From: Streptomyces diastatochromogenes
GTDB lineage: Bacteria; Actinomycetota; Actinomycetes; Streptomycetales; Streptomycetaceae
Assembly: GCA_026913215.1 (NCBI GenBank)
Contig: JAPTYK010000001.1
Coordinates: 7,130,001 to 7,194,000 of the forward strand
Length of the DNA: 64,000 nucleotides
Direction of reading: 5' to 3'
Every line of letters begins with the position of its first letter. The stretch's first letter is position 1. This document shows, piece after piece, positions 1 to 10,847 of this stretch. Below the pieces are notes generated by a model, which saw nothing but the letters and a program-made list of their open reading frames with translations, was not told the DNA's origin and did not search any database. The position numbers and the translations under genes are program-made.

Positions 1-1155
1 GAGCAGATGAAGAAGCTGGAGTACTTCACCAGCTTCTGGGAGTTCTCCAACGAGCCCGCCATCAGGCTCGCCGCCCGCCTCGCCGAGATCGCCCCCGAAC
101 CCCTCAACCACGTCTACTTCACCTCCGGCGGCTCCGAGGGCAACGAGGCGGCCATCAAGATGGCCCGCTACTACCACCACCGGCGCGGCGAGGGCAGCCG
201 GACGTGGATCCTGGCCCGCAGCAAGGCCTACCACGGCATCGGCTACGGCGGCGGCTCGGCCACCGGCTTCCCCGTCTACCACGAGGGCTTCGCCCCGATG
301 ATGCCGCACGTCTCCCACCTCACGCCCCCGTGGCCGTACCGCGGCGAGCTCTACGGCGACGAGCCGCTCACCCCCGAGCAGGTGACCGACTTCCTCGTCC
401 GCGAACTGGAGGAGCGCATCGCCGAGATCGGGCCGGAGAACATCGCCGCGATGATCGGCGAGCCCATCATGGGCGTCGGCGGCATGCTCGTCCCGCCGGC
501 CGACTACTGGCCCCGGGTCCGGGAGGTCCTCGACCGGCACGGCATCCTGCTCGTCTTCGACGAGGTCGTCACCGCCTACGGCCGCGTCGGCGAGTGGTTC
601 GCCGCCCAGTACTTCGACGTCACCCCGGACATCATCGTCACCGCCAAGGGCATCACCTCCGGATACGTCCCGCTCGGCGCGCTCCTGGTGAGCGACGACC
701 TCGCCGAGGTGCTCCTGCGCGACCACGGCTTCCCCATGGGCTACACCTACAACGGCCACCCCGTCGCCACCGCCGTCGCCCTCGCCAACCTCGACATCAT
801 CGAGCGGGAGGGCCTGCTCGCCCGCGCCACGAGCCTGGGCTCCTTCCTCCACGCCGAACTGCGGGCACAGCTCGGCGACCTGCCGATCGTCGGCGAGATC
901 CGCTCCGTCGGCATGATGCTGGCCGTCGAACTCGTCCAGGACCGCGCCACCCGCACGCCCCTGCCCCTCGACCCCGCCCACATGCCCCACGACGTCATCC
1001 GCCGCGAGGCCGGCGTGATCGTGCGCGACTCCGCCCACAGCCTGGTCCTGTCCCCGCCGCTCGTCATGACCGAGACCGAGGCCAAGGAAGTCGCCACCGC
1101 GCTGCGCGGCGTCCTGGAGCGCACCGGACCCGACGGCGCGATCCGCTCCGCCTGA
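1..1155 (+). CDS. Class III PLP-dependent aminotransferase (5' end outside window)
   Basis: The open frame runs in from base 1, so the start lies upstream; about 384 codons remain of a family that is usually 430-460 residues long, so roughly the first 60-70 are missing. The fragment has the fold-type I class III hallmarks: a cofactor-binding acidic stretch FDEVVTAYGR near residue 185 and the Schiff-base lysine in TAKGITSGYVPLGALLV about 25 residues later. These enzymes move an amino group from an omega-amine or amino acid to a keto acid via pyridoxal phosphate in the cytoplasm. The next gene is an amino-acid/polyamine-type permease, which suggests uptake plus transamination of an amine, but the substrate cannot be read from the sequence. 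The reading frame is intact. Confidence 0.9.
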   Translation, partial: EQMKKLEYFTSFWEFSNEPAIRLAARLAEIAPEPLNHVYFTSGGSEGNEAAIKMARYYHHRRGEGSRTWILARSKAYHGIGYGGGSATGFPVYHEGFAPMMPHVSHLTPPWPYRGELYGDEPLTPEQVTDFLVRELEERIAEIGPENIAAMIGEPIMGVGGMLVPPADYWPRVREVLDRHGILLVFDEVVTAYGRVGEWFAAQYFDVTPDIIVTAKGITSGYVPLGALLVSDDLAEVLLRDHGFPMGYTYNGHPVATAVALANLDIIEREGLLARATSLGSFLHAELRAQLGDLPIVGEIRSVGMMLAVELVQDRATRTPLPLDPAHMPHDVIRREAGVIVRDSAHSLVLSPPLVMTETEAKEVATALRGVLERTGPDGAIRSA

Positions 1156-1163
1156 CCACCCAC

Positions 1164-1192
1164 GGGAGGCCCGGTGCCCCGCCGGGCCTCCC
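1164..1192 (+). terminator. Hairpin terminator after the aminotransferase
   Basis: GGGAGGCCCGG at 1164-1174 pairs perfectly with CCGGGCCTCCC at 1182-1192 across a 7-base loop, 9 bases after the aminotransferase stop. There is no U tract, which is normal for Streptomyces terminators. It may only partly separate the aminotransferase from the permease downstream. Confidence 0.7.
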
Positions 1193-1265
1193 CGACACGG
1201 ACGCCACGCCGTCACCGCGCTCGCGCGCCTGCCTGCAGTACCCCTCTCCCCGCTAGGAACTGCCC

Positions 1266-2753
1266 GTGTCCTCCCCTCTCCCCACCGCCGAACCGCGCGC
1301 CCCCCACACCCCGGCCGTCCTGAAGCGCAGCCTCAAGCGCCTGGACATCACCGCCCTGGCCATCGCCGCGGTCATCTCCTTCGACACCGTCGGACAGATC
1401 GCCACCGGCGGCGGCGAGGCCGCCACCTGGACGGCGGCCCTCGCGCTGTTCTTCCTCGTCCCGTACGCCCTGCTGTTCGCCGAGACCGGCGCCGCGTTCC
1501 CGCAGGAGGGCGGCCCGTACGTCTGGGTCAAGCTCGCCCTCGGCCGTCCGGCGGCCGCGCTCACCACCCTGCTGTACTGGGTGACCAACCCGATCTGGCT
1601 GGGCGGCTCCCTGGTCTTCCTCGCCGCCGAGACCTGGGACGGCTTCGTCTTCCCCCTCGGCTCGGGCACCTTCGCCGACTACGCGTTCAAGCTGCTGTTC
1701 GTCTGGACCGCCATCCTCACCGCCGTCGTCTCCCTGCGCCGCGGCAAATGGATCACCACGCTCGGCGCCGTCGTGAAGGTCCTCACGCTCGCGGTGTTCA
1801 CGCTGACCGCGCTGCTCTACGGGATCGAGCACGGCTTCCACGGCCTCACCGACGCCCGCTTCACCCCGACCACGGCCGGCTTCCTCGCCCTCGTGCCGAT
1901 CCTGCTGTTCGCCTACGTCGGCTTCGAGGCTCCCAACGCCGCCGGCGAGGAGATGCACGACCCGCAGCGCGACGTGCCCGCCGCGCTCGGACGCTCCGCG
2001 ACCGTCGCCGCCTGCTGCTACCTGCTGCCGGTCCTCGCGCTCCTCGCCGTCGTCCCCGCCCACCAGGTCACCGGCATCGGCGGCTTCATGGAGGGCGCCC
2101 GCCTCGTGTTCGGCATCTACGGAGGCGCGGCCGGCCCGCTCCTGACGCTCACCGCCGTCATGTTCGTCTTCGCCCTCCTCACCCAGGGCAGCGCGTGGAT
2201 GATCGTCAGCGACCGGATGCAGGCGATGGCCGCCGCCGACGGCGGCTCCTTCACCCGCGAGCTCGGCGCCTTCCACCCCCGGCTCGGCACGCCCGTGCGC
2301 ACCAACCTGCTCTCCGGGGCGGTGGCCACCGTCTTCATGATCGTGGCCATGCGGGTCGCGGGCGGCGACGCGGGCGCCGTGTTCGCCGTGGTCCTCACCG
2401 TGGCCGTCACCACCCTGCTGCTCTCCTACCTGGTGATCGTCCCCGCCCTCGTCCTGCTCCGCCTGCGCCGCCCCGAGGTCGTACGGCCCTACCGCGTCCC
2501 CTTCGGCGACCGCGGCTTCATGACCTGCGCGGCCCTGGTCTACGCCTGGATCCTCGTCGGCTCCTGGTGCGCCCTCTTCCCCGGAACCCTCGAAGCCCTC
2601 CTCGGCATCACGTACGCCTTCGAGGACACCTGGGGCATGTCCCGGGCGGCGTTCGAGGCCTTCACCCTCGGCACGGTCGCCGTCCTGCTCCTGGTCGGGG
2701 CCGTCGGCCTGAGGGTCGCCCGCGCGGAGACCCCCGACCGCCCGGACGCCTGA
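1266..2753 (+). CDS. APC-family amino acid/polyamine permease
   Basis: A 495-residue membrane protein, the normal length for APC-superfamily permeases, in one uninterrupted frame. It opens with a short basic tail (LKRSLKRLD) and then the first hydrophobic helix. Around twelve hydrophobic segments follow, including YVWVKLALGRPAAALTTLLYW and the conserved FAYVGFEAPNAAGEEMHDPQ near residue 220. The start is GTG at 1266, with AGGAA about seven bases upstream. It likely imports an amine or amino acid that the neighbouring aminotransferase processes. Its stop at 2753 is one base from the stop of the convergent peptidase gene. Confidence 0.88.
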   Translation: MSSPLPTAEPRAPHTPAVLKRSLKRLDITALAIAAVISFDTVGQIATGGGEAATWTAALALFFLVPYALLFAETGAAFPQEGGPYVWVKLALGRPAAALTTLLYWVTNPIWLGGSLVFLAAETWDGFVFPLGSGTFADYAFKLLFVWTAILTAVVSLRRGKWITTLGAVVKVLTLAVFTLTALLYGIEHGFHGLTDARFTPTTAGFLALVPILLFAYVGFEAPNAAGEEMHDPQRDVPAALGRSATVAACCYLLPVLALLAVVPAHQVTGIGGFMEGARLVFGIYGGAAGPLLTLTAVMFVFALLTQGSAWMIVSDRMQAMAAADGGSFTRELGAFHPRLGTPVRTNLLSGAVATVFMIVAMRVAGGDAGAVFAVVLTVAVTTLLLSYLVIVPALVLLRLRRPEVVRPYRVPFGDRGFMTCAALVYAWILVGSWCALFPGTLEALLGITYAFEDTWGMSRAAFEAFTLGTVAVLLLVGAVGLRVARAETPDRPDA

Positions 2754-2754
2754 C

Positions 2755-4161
2755 TCAGCCGATCCGGTGCTCCGCCCAGAACGGGCCGAGGTCCTTCGCC
2801 GTCGCCGCCTGCGCCGCGCGCTTGAAGTCCGCGGTGGTGGCGACGCCCAGCCAGTGGTCCCGGACGTAGCCGCGCAGCACGGCCGCCATCGCCCGGCCGC
2901 CCAGGACGCGTTCCAGATCGTGCAGGGCGCAGGCCCCGCGCCCGTAGACGACCTGGACGTACTCGTGACGGTGACCGTCCGCGTAGTAGCCCAGGGACCG
3001 GGTGAGGGCGGCCGTCGCGCTGGGCCACTCGCCCTGCTCCCGCCGGCAGTCGGCGGTGGGCTCGCGGTAGTACGTCTGGTTCGCGTACTGGGCGAAGGAC
3101 TCGTCCAGCCACGGCGAGGAGAACTGGTCGTTGCCGACGATGCCGTAGAACCACTGGTGGGCGATCTCGTGCACGGCCGCCGACCCCTCGGGCTCGGTCC
3201 ACAGCAGGACGAGCCCCGGGAACTCCATGCTGCCGAAGTCGTCGAGGTGGTCGCTCATGACGAGGTCGAGCTCCCCGTACGGGTAGCGCCCGAACCGCTT
3301 CCCGAACGCGTCGACCGAGCCGACGGCGTCCTTCAGGTCGACGGCGACGCCCCGGGGAGAGGTGGTGGCGGTCCAGTACGCGTTCAGCCGCACCCCGCCG
3401 GGCGTCGTCACCGTCCTCGTACGGAAGGGACCCGCCGCCCACGCGAAGTCCCGCACCCCGTGCGCGACACTGGTGCTGACCGTCCGTCCGGGCGCGCCCG
3501 GACGCCGGGTCGTGGTCCCCGTCGCGGGGACGACGAGCCCGCTCGGATGGTCGAGCACCACCCGGAAGTCACCGGCCAGGGTGTAGAAGCTCTCGCCGAA
3601 ACCGACGTCCGGGTCGAGGTGCCGGCCCCGCCCGTCGCGCACGGACAGCAGCGGCAGCGCATTGCCCAGGAAGCGGTACGCGCCGTCCCGACCGAAGCGG
3701 TGCACGCGGTCCGGGACGGCGATCGAGAGGGCGAAGGAGACGCTCGCCCGCGCCCCGTACGGCAGCGGCGCGGGCAGGTCCACCGTCAGCGCGGTGCAGC
3801 CGACGGCGAGCGGCCTCAGGGTGCCCCGGCGACCTCGTCCACCCGGACCGGGGACGGCCTGCCCGGGGCCCGCAGCCGTCGGTGCCGTTGCCCCACAGCC
3901 GTACGTCCACCGACCGCAGGGGAGTGCGGGAGGCGTTGCGGAACGACACCGTCTGACGGCCGGTCCAGTGCGAGCCGTCCGCGTCGCCGCGCAGCGACAC
4001 CGAGTACGAGGGCCGGTCCGGCGTCGCCGCCGCCGCCCGCACGGCGACGGGAGGACCCGAGGGGCCCTGCGCCGCGGCCGCCCGGGAAGGAGCAACGGAA
4101 CCGACGCGAGGACGAGCAGCGGGGCCCGCCAGTGCCTGAGCGCGTGCCTGAGCGAGGTCAT
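2755..4161 (-). CDS. Secreted M1-family zinc metallopeptidase (frameshifted)
   Basis: A gluzincin aminopeptidase. HEIAHQWFYG supplies the zinc ligands, and the third ligand is the glutamate of WLDESFAQY, exactly 18 residues after the second histidine. The N-terminus (MTSLRHALRHWRAPLLVLASVPLLL) is a basic-hydrophobic signal peptide, so the enzyme is probably exported. At about 468 residues it is short for M1 and lacks the long C-terminal helical domain, as in other actinobacterial secreted versions. The section around 3850-4090 reads in a different frame (YSVSLRGDADGSHWTGRQ is the true beta-sandwich sequence there), so two compensating indels are present. The start is the ATG at 4161. It converges with the permease and diverges from the nucleoside hydrolase. 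Confidence 0.85.
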   Translation of the reverse strand: MTSLRHALRHWRAPLLVLASVPLLLPGRPRRRAPRVLPSPCGRRRRRRTGPRTRCRCAATRTARTGPAVRRCRSATPPALPCGRWTYGCGATAPTAAGPGQAVPGPGGRGRRGTLRPLAVGCTALTVDLPAPLPYGARASVSFALSIAVPDRVHRFGRDGAYRFLGNALPLLSVRDGRGRHLDPDVGFGESFYTLAGDFRVVLDHPSGLVVPATGTTTRRPGAPGRTVSTSVAHGVRDFAWAAGPFRTRTVTTPGGVRLNAYWTATTSPRGVAVDLKDAVGSVDAFGKRFGRYPYGELDLVMSDHLDDFGSMEFPGLVLLWTEPEGSAAVHEIAHQWFYGIVGNDQFSSPWLDESFAQYANQTYYREPTADCRREQGEWPSATAALTRSLGYYADGHRHEYVQVVYGRGACALHDLERVLGGRAMAAVLRGYVRDHWLGVATTADFKRAAQAATAKDLGPFWAEHRIG

Positions 4162-4287
4162 GCCCGCACGCTAGAACGCCCGTACGGCCGGACGGGCGGG
4201 TTCCGGGACACGGGACAGGGGCGCGAACCGGCCATGTCCCGCGCCCGCGTCCTTCGCGCGCCGGGCCGGATGTGGCACGGTGAGGAC

Positions 4288-5225
4288 ATGCCGGTCCCCG
4301 TGATTCTCGACTGCGATCCCGGTCACGACGACGCCTTCAACATCCTCCTCGCCGCCGCGCACCCCGCGATCGACCTGCTCGCCATCACCACCGTCGCGGG
4401 CAACCAGACGCTGGAGAAGACCACCCTCAACGCCCGCCGGGTCTGCTCGGTCGCCGGGATCAGGACGTGCCGATCGCGGCGGGCCGCGACCGCCCGCTGC
4501 ACGGACCGCCCCGGATCGCCGAGAACATCCACGGCGCCTCCGGCCTCGACGGACCCGGCTTCGCCCGCGGCGAGCCGGACGTGCCCCAGGACCCGCGCGA
4601 CGCCCTCACCCTCCTCCACGACACCCTGCTCGCCCACCCGACGCCCGTCACGCTCGTACCGACCGGACCGCTCACCAACATCGCGGTCCTCCTCCTCGCC
4701 CACCCCGAGCTCACCGACCGGATCGAGCGGATCGTGCTCATGGGCGGCTCGACGGACCGAGGGAACACCACGCCCGCGGCCGAGTTCAACGTCCTCTGCG
4801 ACCCGGAAGCGGCCGACATCGTCTTCCGCAGCGGCCTGCCGGTGACGATGTTCGGCCTCAACGCCACCCACCAGGTACGGGCCACCGCCGACGTCATCGC
4901 CCGGATCGCCGCGCTCGGCACCCCGCTCAGCGCACTCTGCGTCGACCTCCTCACCTACTTCGCGTCCACCTACCGCGAGGTCTACGGCTTCGACGCGCCC
5001 CCGCTCCACGACCCGCTCACCGTCGCCCACCTGATCGACCCCTCCCTGGTCGGCCTGGTCCGGGCGGCGGTCACCGTGGAGCTCAACGGCACGCACACCC
5101 GCGGCGCGACCGTGGTGGACCTGCACGGGGTGACGGACCGGCCCGCCGACACCGAGGTCGGCATGCGGGTCGACACGGACGGGTTCTGGGACCTGATCGT
5201 GGAGGCCGTACGCCTCCTCGGCTAG
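4288..5225 (+). CDS. Inosine/uridine-preferring nucleoside hydrolase (one frameshift)
   Basis: The N-terminus carries the calcium-binding signature DCDPGHDDA, where the aspartates bind Ca2+ and the ribose, and the protein continues with NVLCDPEAADIV and HDPLTVAHLI, the family's later active-site elements. It hydrolyses the N-glycosidic bond of ribonucleosides in purine/pyrimidine salvage; the exact base preference is not decidable. Start is ATG 4288 with GGTGAGG just upstream. The first 58 codons are in one frame and the rest in another. At about 4461-4466 restoring a third G (AGG to AGGG) gives IRDVPIAAGRD and rejoins the frames, so this is almost certainly a one-base sequencing deletion. 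Corrected length is about 312 residues, normal for the family. Confidence 0.9.
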
Positions 5226-5240
5226 CCCGCACGACGAAGC

Positions 5241-5267
5241 GGCGCCACCACCAGAGGTGGTGACGCC
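5241..5267. terminator. Bidirectional hairpin between convergent genes
   Basis: GGCGCCACCAC (5241-5251) pairs with GTGGTGACGCC (5257-5267) with one G-U-type mismatch and a 5-base loop. It sits between the convergent stops of the nucleoside hydrolase (5225) and the subtilase gene (5287). Confidence 0.65.
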
Positions 5268-5284
5268 ACGTCAGGACCGATCGG

Positions 5285-8200
5285 CTACTTGCCGAGCCAC
5301 GCGTTGTGGACGGTCAGCGTCGACACGTTGCCCTGCCTGTCCGTGACCTCGGCGGAGGCGCGACACCGCTGTCCTTCGCCGGGCTCTTCACGGAGATCAG
5401 GCCGCCGACGACCTTAGCGAGCTGCCAGGTCTTCCCGTCGTCGTAACTCACCGACACCGAGAGCGACTTGAGGTTCCCGCCGGCCGCCGCGCCCTGCACG
5501 GTCACCGGGACGAGGACCTGTGTGCCCTGCGGGACGCGCGAGGAGAGGTCGACGGGGGCCGCGAAGCGGACCGTGGACACCGGAAGCGCCGTGGTGGCCG
5601 CGACCTGCCGCGAACGGAACGTGAAGCCGGTCTCGATCCGGGTGGAGACCGCCGCGGCCGTCGCCGGGCGTTCCACGGAGGTCGTCAGCCGGTACTCGGC
5701 GTCGGCGCCGTCCACCGTGAACGGCTTCGAGCCGCTCAGCGGGTCGTCGTTCTCGGCGACCTTCACCCCGTCGCGGTACAGCGTCGTCGTGGCCGAGGAG
5801 TACGGGACGGTCCCCAGGTGACCCTTGCCGTCGGCGAACAGCGGCAGGGCGCCGACGAGGTGCTGCTCGCCCGTCGCCGGGTCGGGAGCGGTGCGGAAGA
5901 CACCCGTGTCCTTGCCGAGGAGCGGCCCGAAGACACCCGTGTTGAAGGTCTCGTGGTACGTCCGGCCGGCCTCGTAGCGCTTCGGCGCGGCCATCTCCTG
6001 GGCGCCCTCGAAGGCGGGGTAACCCCACTGGTCCTTCTCACCCAGCTGACTGAACCGGGTGAGCCACGTGGCGCCGTCGGCGGTGGAGACGTAGAAGGTG
6101 CGTACGCCCGGGGCCGCCTGGGACGCGAAGAACCCGTTGCCCTCCGGCGCGCCCGGCAGATGGGCGTACGGGGAGGCGTACGCGGTCTTCCCGGGGACGG
6201 AGGCGCCGAGACCGACCTTGAGCGTGGCCAGCTCGTCCGCCTTCACGTGCCGGGTGTAGCCGGTCGCGACCGTCTTCACCTTGCCGCCGAAGGCCACCGA
6301 GTACTGGCTGGTGGCGTCCTTCAGGAAGTGCGCGTCCCAGGTCTGCAGGAGGGAGCCGTCGGTGACGGCCGGACCCATGTGGGCGGTGCGGAAGCCGGTG
6401 AAGCCCCGCAGGACCCAGCCGTTGCCGACGCGACCGCTCTCGGTGTCGACCTCGTAGTACGTCCCCGCGTAGTCCGCCTTGTCGATGCCGGGCACGGTGA
6501 GGGACACCGGCTTGGTGGTGCGGGCGTCGGCGACGACCGTGGTGTCGGCCGTGACCTCCAGCTTCGGCTGGGCGATCCAGTCGGTGCCCGCCGCGTAGTT
6601 CGACGGGTCCTGGTAGACGGCCGCGTTGAACGTGTACGAACCCTTGGGCACCCGGATCGTGTGGGTGCCCGGCTGGTCGTCGATGCGGGCGCCGAAGCCC
6701 GCGGCGGGCCCGCCGACACCGGTCAGGGTGCTGGAGAAGTTCTGCGCGTCGGCCCCGTCGCGGCCGAGGGTCCGGATCGTGACGTCGTACGACTCCGCCT
6801 CGCGGACGGCCACCGCGGCCGTACGGACGGACTGGCCCCCGCCGGTGGCGGTGACGTAGCCCGAGTAGGCGCCGTCGGCCTCGCCGATCCGGGTGTCGGC
6901 GACGAGGTCCACCTCGGCCCTGCCGCCGGCCGGCACGGTCACCTTCGAGGCGCCGAGCGCGAAGAACCCGGCCGGAGCCGGCTTGCCCGACGGGTCCAGG
7001 GTGGACACCGACAGGTCCAGCGTGACGTCCATGGCCCCGAGGTTGCGGTAGGCGAGCTTCCGGGTGACGGGCTTGTCGTCGGCGTGCGGCCAGAGCGCCG
7101 TGCCGTAGTTCAGCGACACCGGCTCGGCGACGACGCTCTGGGCGAGCGCCTTGTCGACCCGGATCCGGCCCGAGCCCTGCTGGAAGGCGGTGTAGGCGCC
7201 GCCCTCGGTGGAGCCGGTCAGCGCGCCCTTGAGCTCGGCGGACTTCCAGTCGGGGTGCCGCTGCTTGAGGATCGCGGCCGCGCCCGCGACGTGCGGGGTC
7301 GCCATGGAGGTGCCGTCGATCGTGAGGTAGCCCGGGGCGGGGTGCGGCGTGCCGGGGCGGGTGTCGATGATGCTGCCGGAGGCGGCGGCGCGGTGATGGC
7401 GACGCCGGGCGCGGTCACGTCCGGCTTGACGGCGCCGTCGCCGACGCGCGGACCGGTGCTGGAGAAGGACGCCAGCTTGTCGTCCTTGTCGACGGCGCCG
7501 ACGGTCAGCGCGGCGTCCGCGCTGCCCGGCGAACCCACGCTCGACGCACCGGACTCGCCCTCGTTGCCCGCCGCGATGGCGAACAGGATGCCCTTCTCGG
7601 CGGACAGTCTGTCGACCGTCGCCTCCAGCGGGTCGGTGCCGGGGCTGTCGGGGCCGCCGAGGCTGAGGTTGACGACGTCCGCGCCCTCGGCGGCGGCCCA
7701 CTCCATGCCCGCGATGACGGCGGAGTCGTCCCCGTAGCCCTCGTCGTCGAGGACCTTCCCGCTGATCACCTTGGCGCCGGGGCGACCCTTGTACCGGCCG
7801 CCCGACTTGGCGCCGGTGCCGGCGGCGATCGACGCGACGTGCGTGCCGTGGCCGACGCGGTCCACGGCGTCGGCGGCGGCGGAGAAGTTCTTCTCGGCCA
7901 CGACCTGCGTCTTCAGGTCGTCATGGGTCTTGTCGACGCCGGTGTCGAGCACGGCGATCTTGACGCCCGTGCCGTCGTATCCGGACTGCCACGCCTTGTC
8001 GGCGCCGATCTGCGGGACGCTGCGGTCCAGGGTCGCCTTGCGCACCCCGTCCAGCCACACCTTCTCGATGCCGGCGGCGGTGGCGCGGAAGCCGTTCGCC
8101 CGCGGGTCGGTCAGCGCCTCCCACACCCGGGCCACGTCGTCCTGGGGCGTGCGGATGGCGTCGGCGTCGAGGCTCGGGAAGGTGCGGCGCACCTGGGTGT

Positions 8201-8647
8201 CACCGGCCGCGCGCACCTCGGCGCGTGCGGCGCGGGCACTGCCCTCGTACTGCACGATCAGCTTGAGCCCGGCGCGGTGGCTCTCGCGCAGCCTCGGGTC
8301 GGTGAGCACGTCGAGGTCGAAGAGCCGCTGGTCGAGGCGGCCCGTGGCGATCAGGCGCCGCGCGTCGGCGGGCACCACGAGGGTGTGGTCCCCGGTGCGC
8401 TGCACCTGTACGGGTATGTGTTCACGGCCGCGGCGGACTCGAAGCCCACCAGCCGGCCCTTGGCGTTGACGACCACGCGGTCGCCCGTGATGAGTGGGAT
8501 CAGCCGACTGCCGTCGACGCGTGGGGCGGTGCCGTCCGCTGCGGCCGTCGTCGTCGCCGTCGCGGGGCCGGTCATGCCCGCGACGAGGGCGACCGATGTG
8601 GCCGCCGCGATGGTCAGGGCGCGTGCTCTCTGCACGTGTGCGCGCAA
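5285..8647 (-). CDS. Secreted S8 (subtilisin-like) serine protease, about 1,100 aa (frameshifted)
   Basis: A large extracellular serine protease. The order is signal peptide (VQRARALTIAAATSVALVAG, cut near ATATTTAAADG); propeptide; catalytic Asp in IAVLDTGVDKTHDDL; His in GHGTHVASIAAGT; oxyanion Asn in AIAAGNEGE; catalytic Ser in DGTSMATPHVAGAAA. A long beta-rich C-terminal region of about 700 residues follows, typical of big Streptomyces S8 proteases. Frames break near 8400, 7385 and 5365. After the last break the C-terminus reads TLTVHNAWLGK and stops at 5285-5287. Start is TTG 8647 or GTG 8635; GGGGAG lies two bases before the TTG and about 14 before the GTG, so the choice is open. It probably scavenges protein as a peptide source. 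Confidence 0.88.
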
Positions 8648-9113
8648 GTCTCCCCAGGAGCTTGGGATGAGGTCAGTGGTTGGTTCCGGCCGGGGTACGA
8701 GGACGCCCGCCGCCGGTCAGCGCAGTATGTGAGGCGGGAAGGCGTGATCAACGCCGCTGGGGAGAGGGCGTCGATTCGCATGGTTTCAAGCCACCGCGCG
8801 ACGCCCGAGTGCGATGGGGCGACGATGACCGTGTGACGGCACCGTGACAACGCGACGATCCTTGTGCGACGGCGGGACCCGCCGACCCCGCCGGATCGCA
8901 GGCCCCGCACGGGATGCGGCGACCGGCGGCCCCGCGCTCGGGCGCGCCCCTCCCTGGCCGTATCCGCACCCGGCGGAAACGGCGCTCCGTCCGGTTTCGT
9001 CCCCACCGTCCGTCGGGACGGACGGTGGGGACGACGGGGCGACGGGACGACGGGGACGAGGAGGTTGAGGAGGACGACGGGGACGACGGGAACGTGCTCT
9101 GCCCGCTCTCCCG
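8648..9113. other. Intergenic region: protease promoter side, strong hairpin and purine-rich repeats
   Basis: No gene is supported here. The right half holds the perfect 17-bp hairpin at 8998-9033 and then a run of short GACGGGGACGAC-like direct repeats up to about 9095. The left half is the presumed upstream region of the protease gene; I see no convincing -35/-10 pair. Confidence 0.5.
8998..9033 (-). terminator. 17-bp perfect hairpin terminator
   Basis: CGTCCCCACCGTCCGTC (8998-9014) is the exact reverse complement of GACGGACGGTGGGGACG (9017-9033), with only two bases between. It lies about 80 bases after the stop of the secreted-protein gene that reads toward it. Confidence 0.7.
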
Positions 9114-10696
9114 CTACGGCCGGCCGTCGAGCCAGCTCAACGTGTGCCCGTACAGCACCCGCTGGCAGTAGTCCGTGCCGACCGGGTCGGCCGCGTCACG
9201 GTTCGCCGTGCAGTCGGAGGCCGACCCCGGGCGGTGCTCGGAGAGGGACCACAACCGCCCCGTGCCGCGCTCGACGTAGAGGTCCTCGGCGCCCCGGGCG
9301 GTTTTGACGGCCTGGCCCTTCTGGACCAGCGCGCCGCCGCTCCAGCCGAAGCGCCAGAGGTTGCCCGGCTCGTCGGTGCCCTTCGACTCGTTCACGTACA
9401 GCGTGCCGTCGTACGCCGCCGCGCCCTGAGCGCCGCCGTTGGCCAGCGGCAGGTAGTCGGCCCAGCCCTGCGCGGTCACGTCGGAGGAGCGCTGCTCCAG
9501 GTCCGCGACGGGGTACGAGGCGATCCGGCCGGTGGACTCGGCACCGCTCTGCGGCCGGCAGTACTCGCCCATGATCAGGCGGTCCGGGGTGGTGCTGCGG
9601 TCCAGCGAGACGAAGGAGGCCTTCGGGGCGCCGGTGGGGACGCAGCCGTAGGAACCCGCGGGGTTGCCCTGCGCCGCCTTGAACTTCCACGCGGCGACCT
9701 GCGGCATCACATAGCGGTAGCCGAAGCTGTACCAGACGTTGTCGTGGCGGCCGACCTTCGTCCTGTCCTCGGTGTTCGCGGTGGTCCTCACCCCGTCGGT
9801 GTCGCTGCCCATCGCGTCGTGCGTGCCGGGGTCGCCGTCCGGGTCGAGGTCCATGATGTACCGCATGTCGAAGACCCGCAGGCCGTTGCGGGTGTCGGCG
9901 ACGTAGAGGTAGTTGCCGTACCAGACGATCCCGCCGGCGTGGACGCCCTTCTGGATCGGGTACTCGGAGGCGTGCAGCCCGTCGAAGGAGACGTGGTCGG
10001 CGGAGTTGACGTACGTCCAACCGAGGAGCACGTGACGGTACTTGACCTCGGGGCTGCCGGTGGCCGGGTTGGTCCGGCTCTGGACGAAAGTGATCCGGAC
10101 GCCCTTCTGGTTGCAGGCGTCGTTCGCCTCCAGCTCGGCCGCCGTGCAGTCCCCGGTGGCCGGGTCCGGATCGGTCTCCCGGCCCGGGTCCCAGCCGTCG
10201 TACGACGCGAACAGCCGGATGTTCCCGGCCGAGCCCCACAGCTCGTCGTCCTGGGCGTCGGACACGCCCGAGAACCCCTGGGGGATCCACTCCCGCGAGG
10301 TGGAATCGTCGTTCTGCAGGCAGTACTTGACATCGGGGTCGGCGGCGGTGCCGAACGGGTCGCGGGAACACCACGGCGTCACGGTGCGGTTCGCCCCGGC
10401 CAGCAGGTTCTGCACCCCTGACTTGGGGAGCACCGCGTCCAGGCGCGCCACCCGGGAGGCGGTCTCGGCGTTCAGCGCGCCGGGCGACAGGGTGAAGTCG
10501 CCGGGAGCGGCCGGGCCACCGGGCGTCCAGGTGGCGGCTGCGGACGGGGAGGGACGGCTTCGGCCGCGAGCGGCTCCTGCGCCGTGAAGTCCCGTGGGAC
10601 GTCCTCGGCCTGAGCGGGAGCCGTGAGGCCCGCGAGCGCGAGGGAGGCGCGGCGGCTGCGGTGAGCCAGGCGCGGCGTATTCGCCTTGAGAGCATG
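9114..10696 (-). CDS. Secreted protein of unknown function, propeller-like (frameshifted N-terminus)
   Basis: I do not recognise a named family. After correcting two breaks (near 10655 and 10555) the protein starts MLSRRIRRAWLTAAAA, continues SLALAGLTAPAQA as a signal peptide, and matures near AEDVPRDFTAQE. The start is ATG 10696 with GGAGG eight bases upstream. The mature region of about 490 residues has several cysteines (WCSRDPFG, YCLQNDD, DACNQKG) and a propeller-like strand pattern, GGIVWYGNYLYVADTRNGLRVFDMRYIMDL and later YDGTLYVNESKG and EDLYVERGTGRLWSLSEH. It is probably an exported, disulfide-bonded beta-propeller; ligand and function are unknown. It is divergent from the methyltransferase gene. 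Confidence 0.7.
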
Positions 10697-10847
10697 GGGA
10701 ACTGCCTCCGTCGATCATGGTCGGAGGCCCCATCGCACCGCACGCGCGGGCGGGGGCGCCCGCCCGTCGGCCGGGTCGGTACAAGACCCGCCGCCGATCG
10801 GCACAGGATCCGCACGGGGGGCCGTCGCGCACTCCTACGATGGGCCG

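Noticed and set aside
2767..4845. Long plus-strand frame across the M1 peptidase
   Set aside because: Only its last part (from 4288) is a real gene start, the nucleoside hydrolase; the rest is antisense to the peptidase with no domain signal.
5285..8647. Programmed frameshifting or selenocysteine read-through in the broken genes
   Set aside because: The breaks are many, occur in unrelated genes and mostly at G/C runs where one base restores the frame, which fits sequencing error better.
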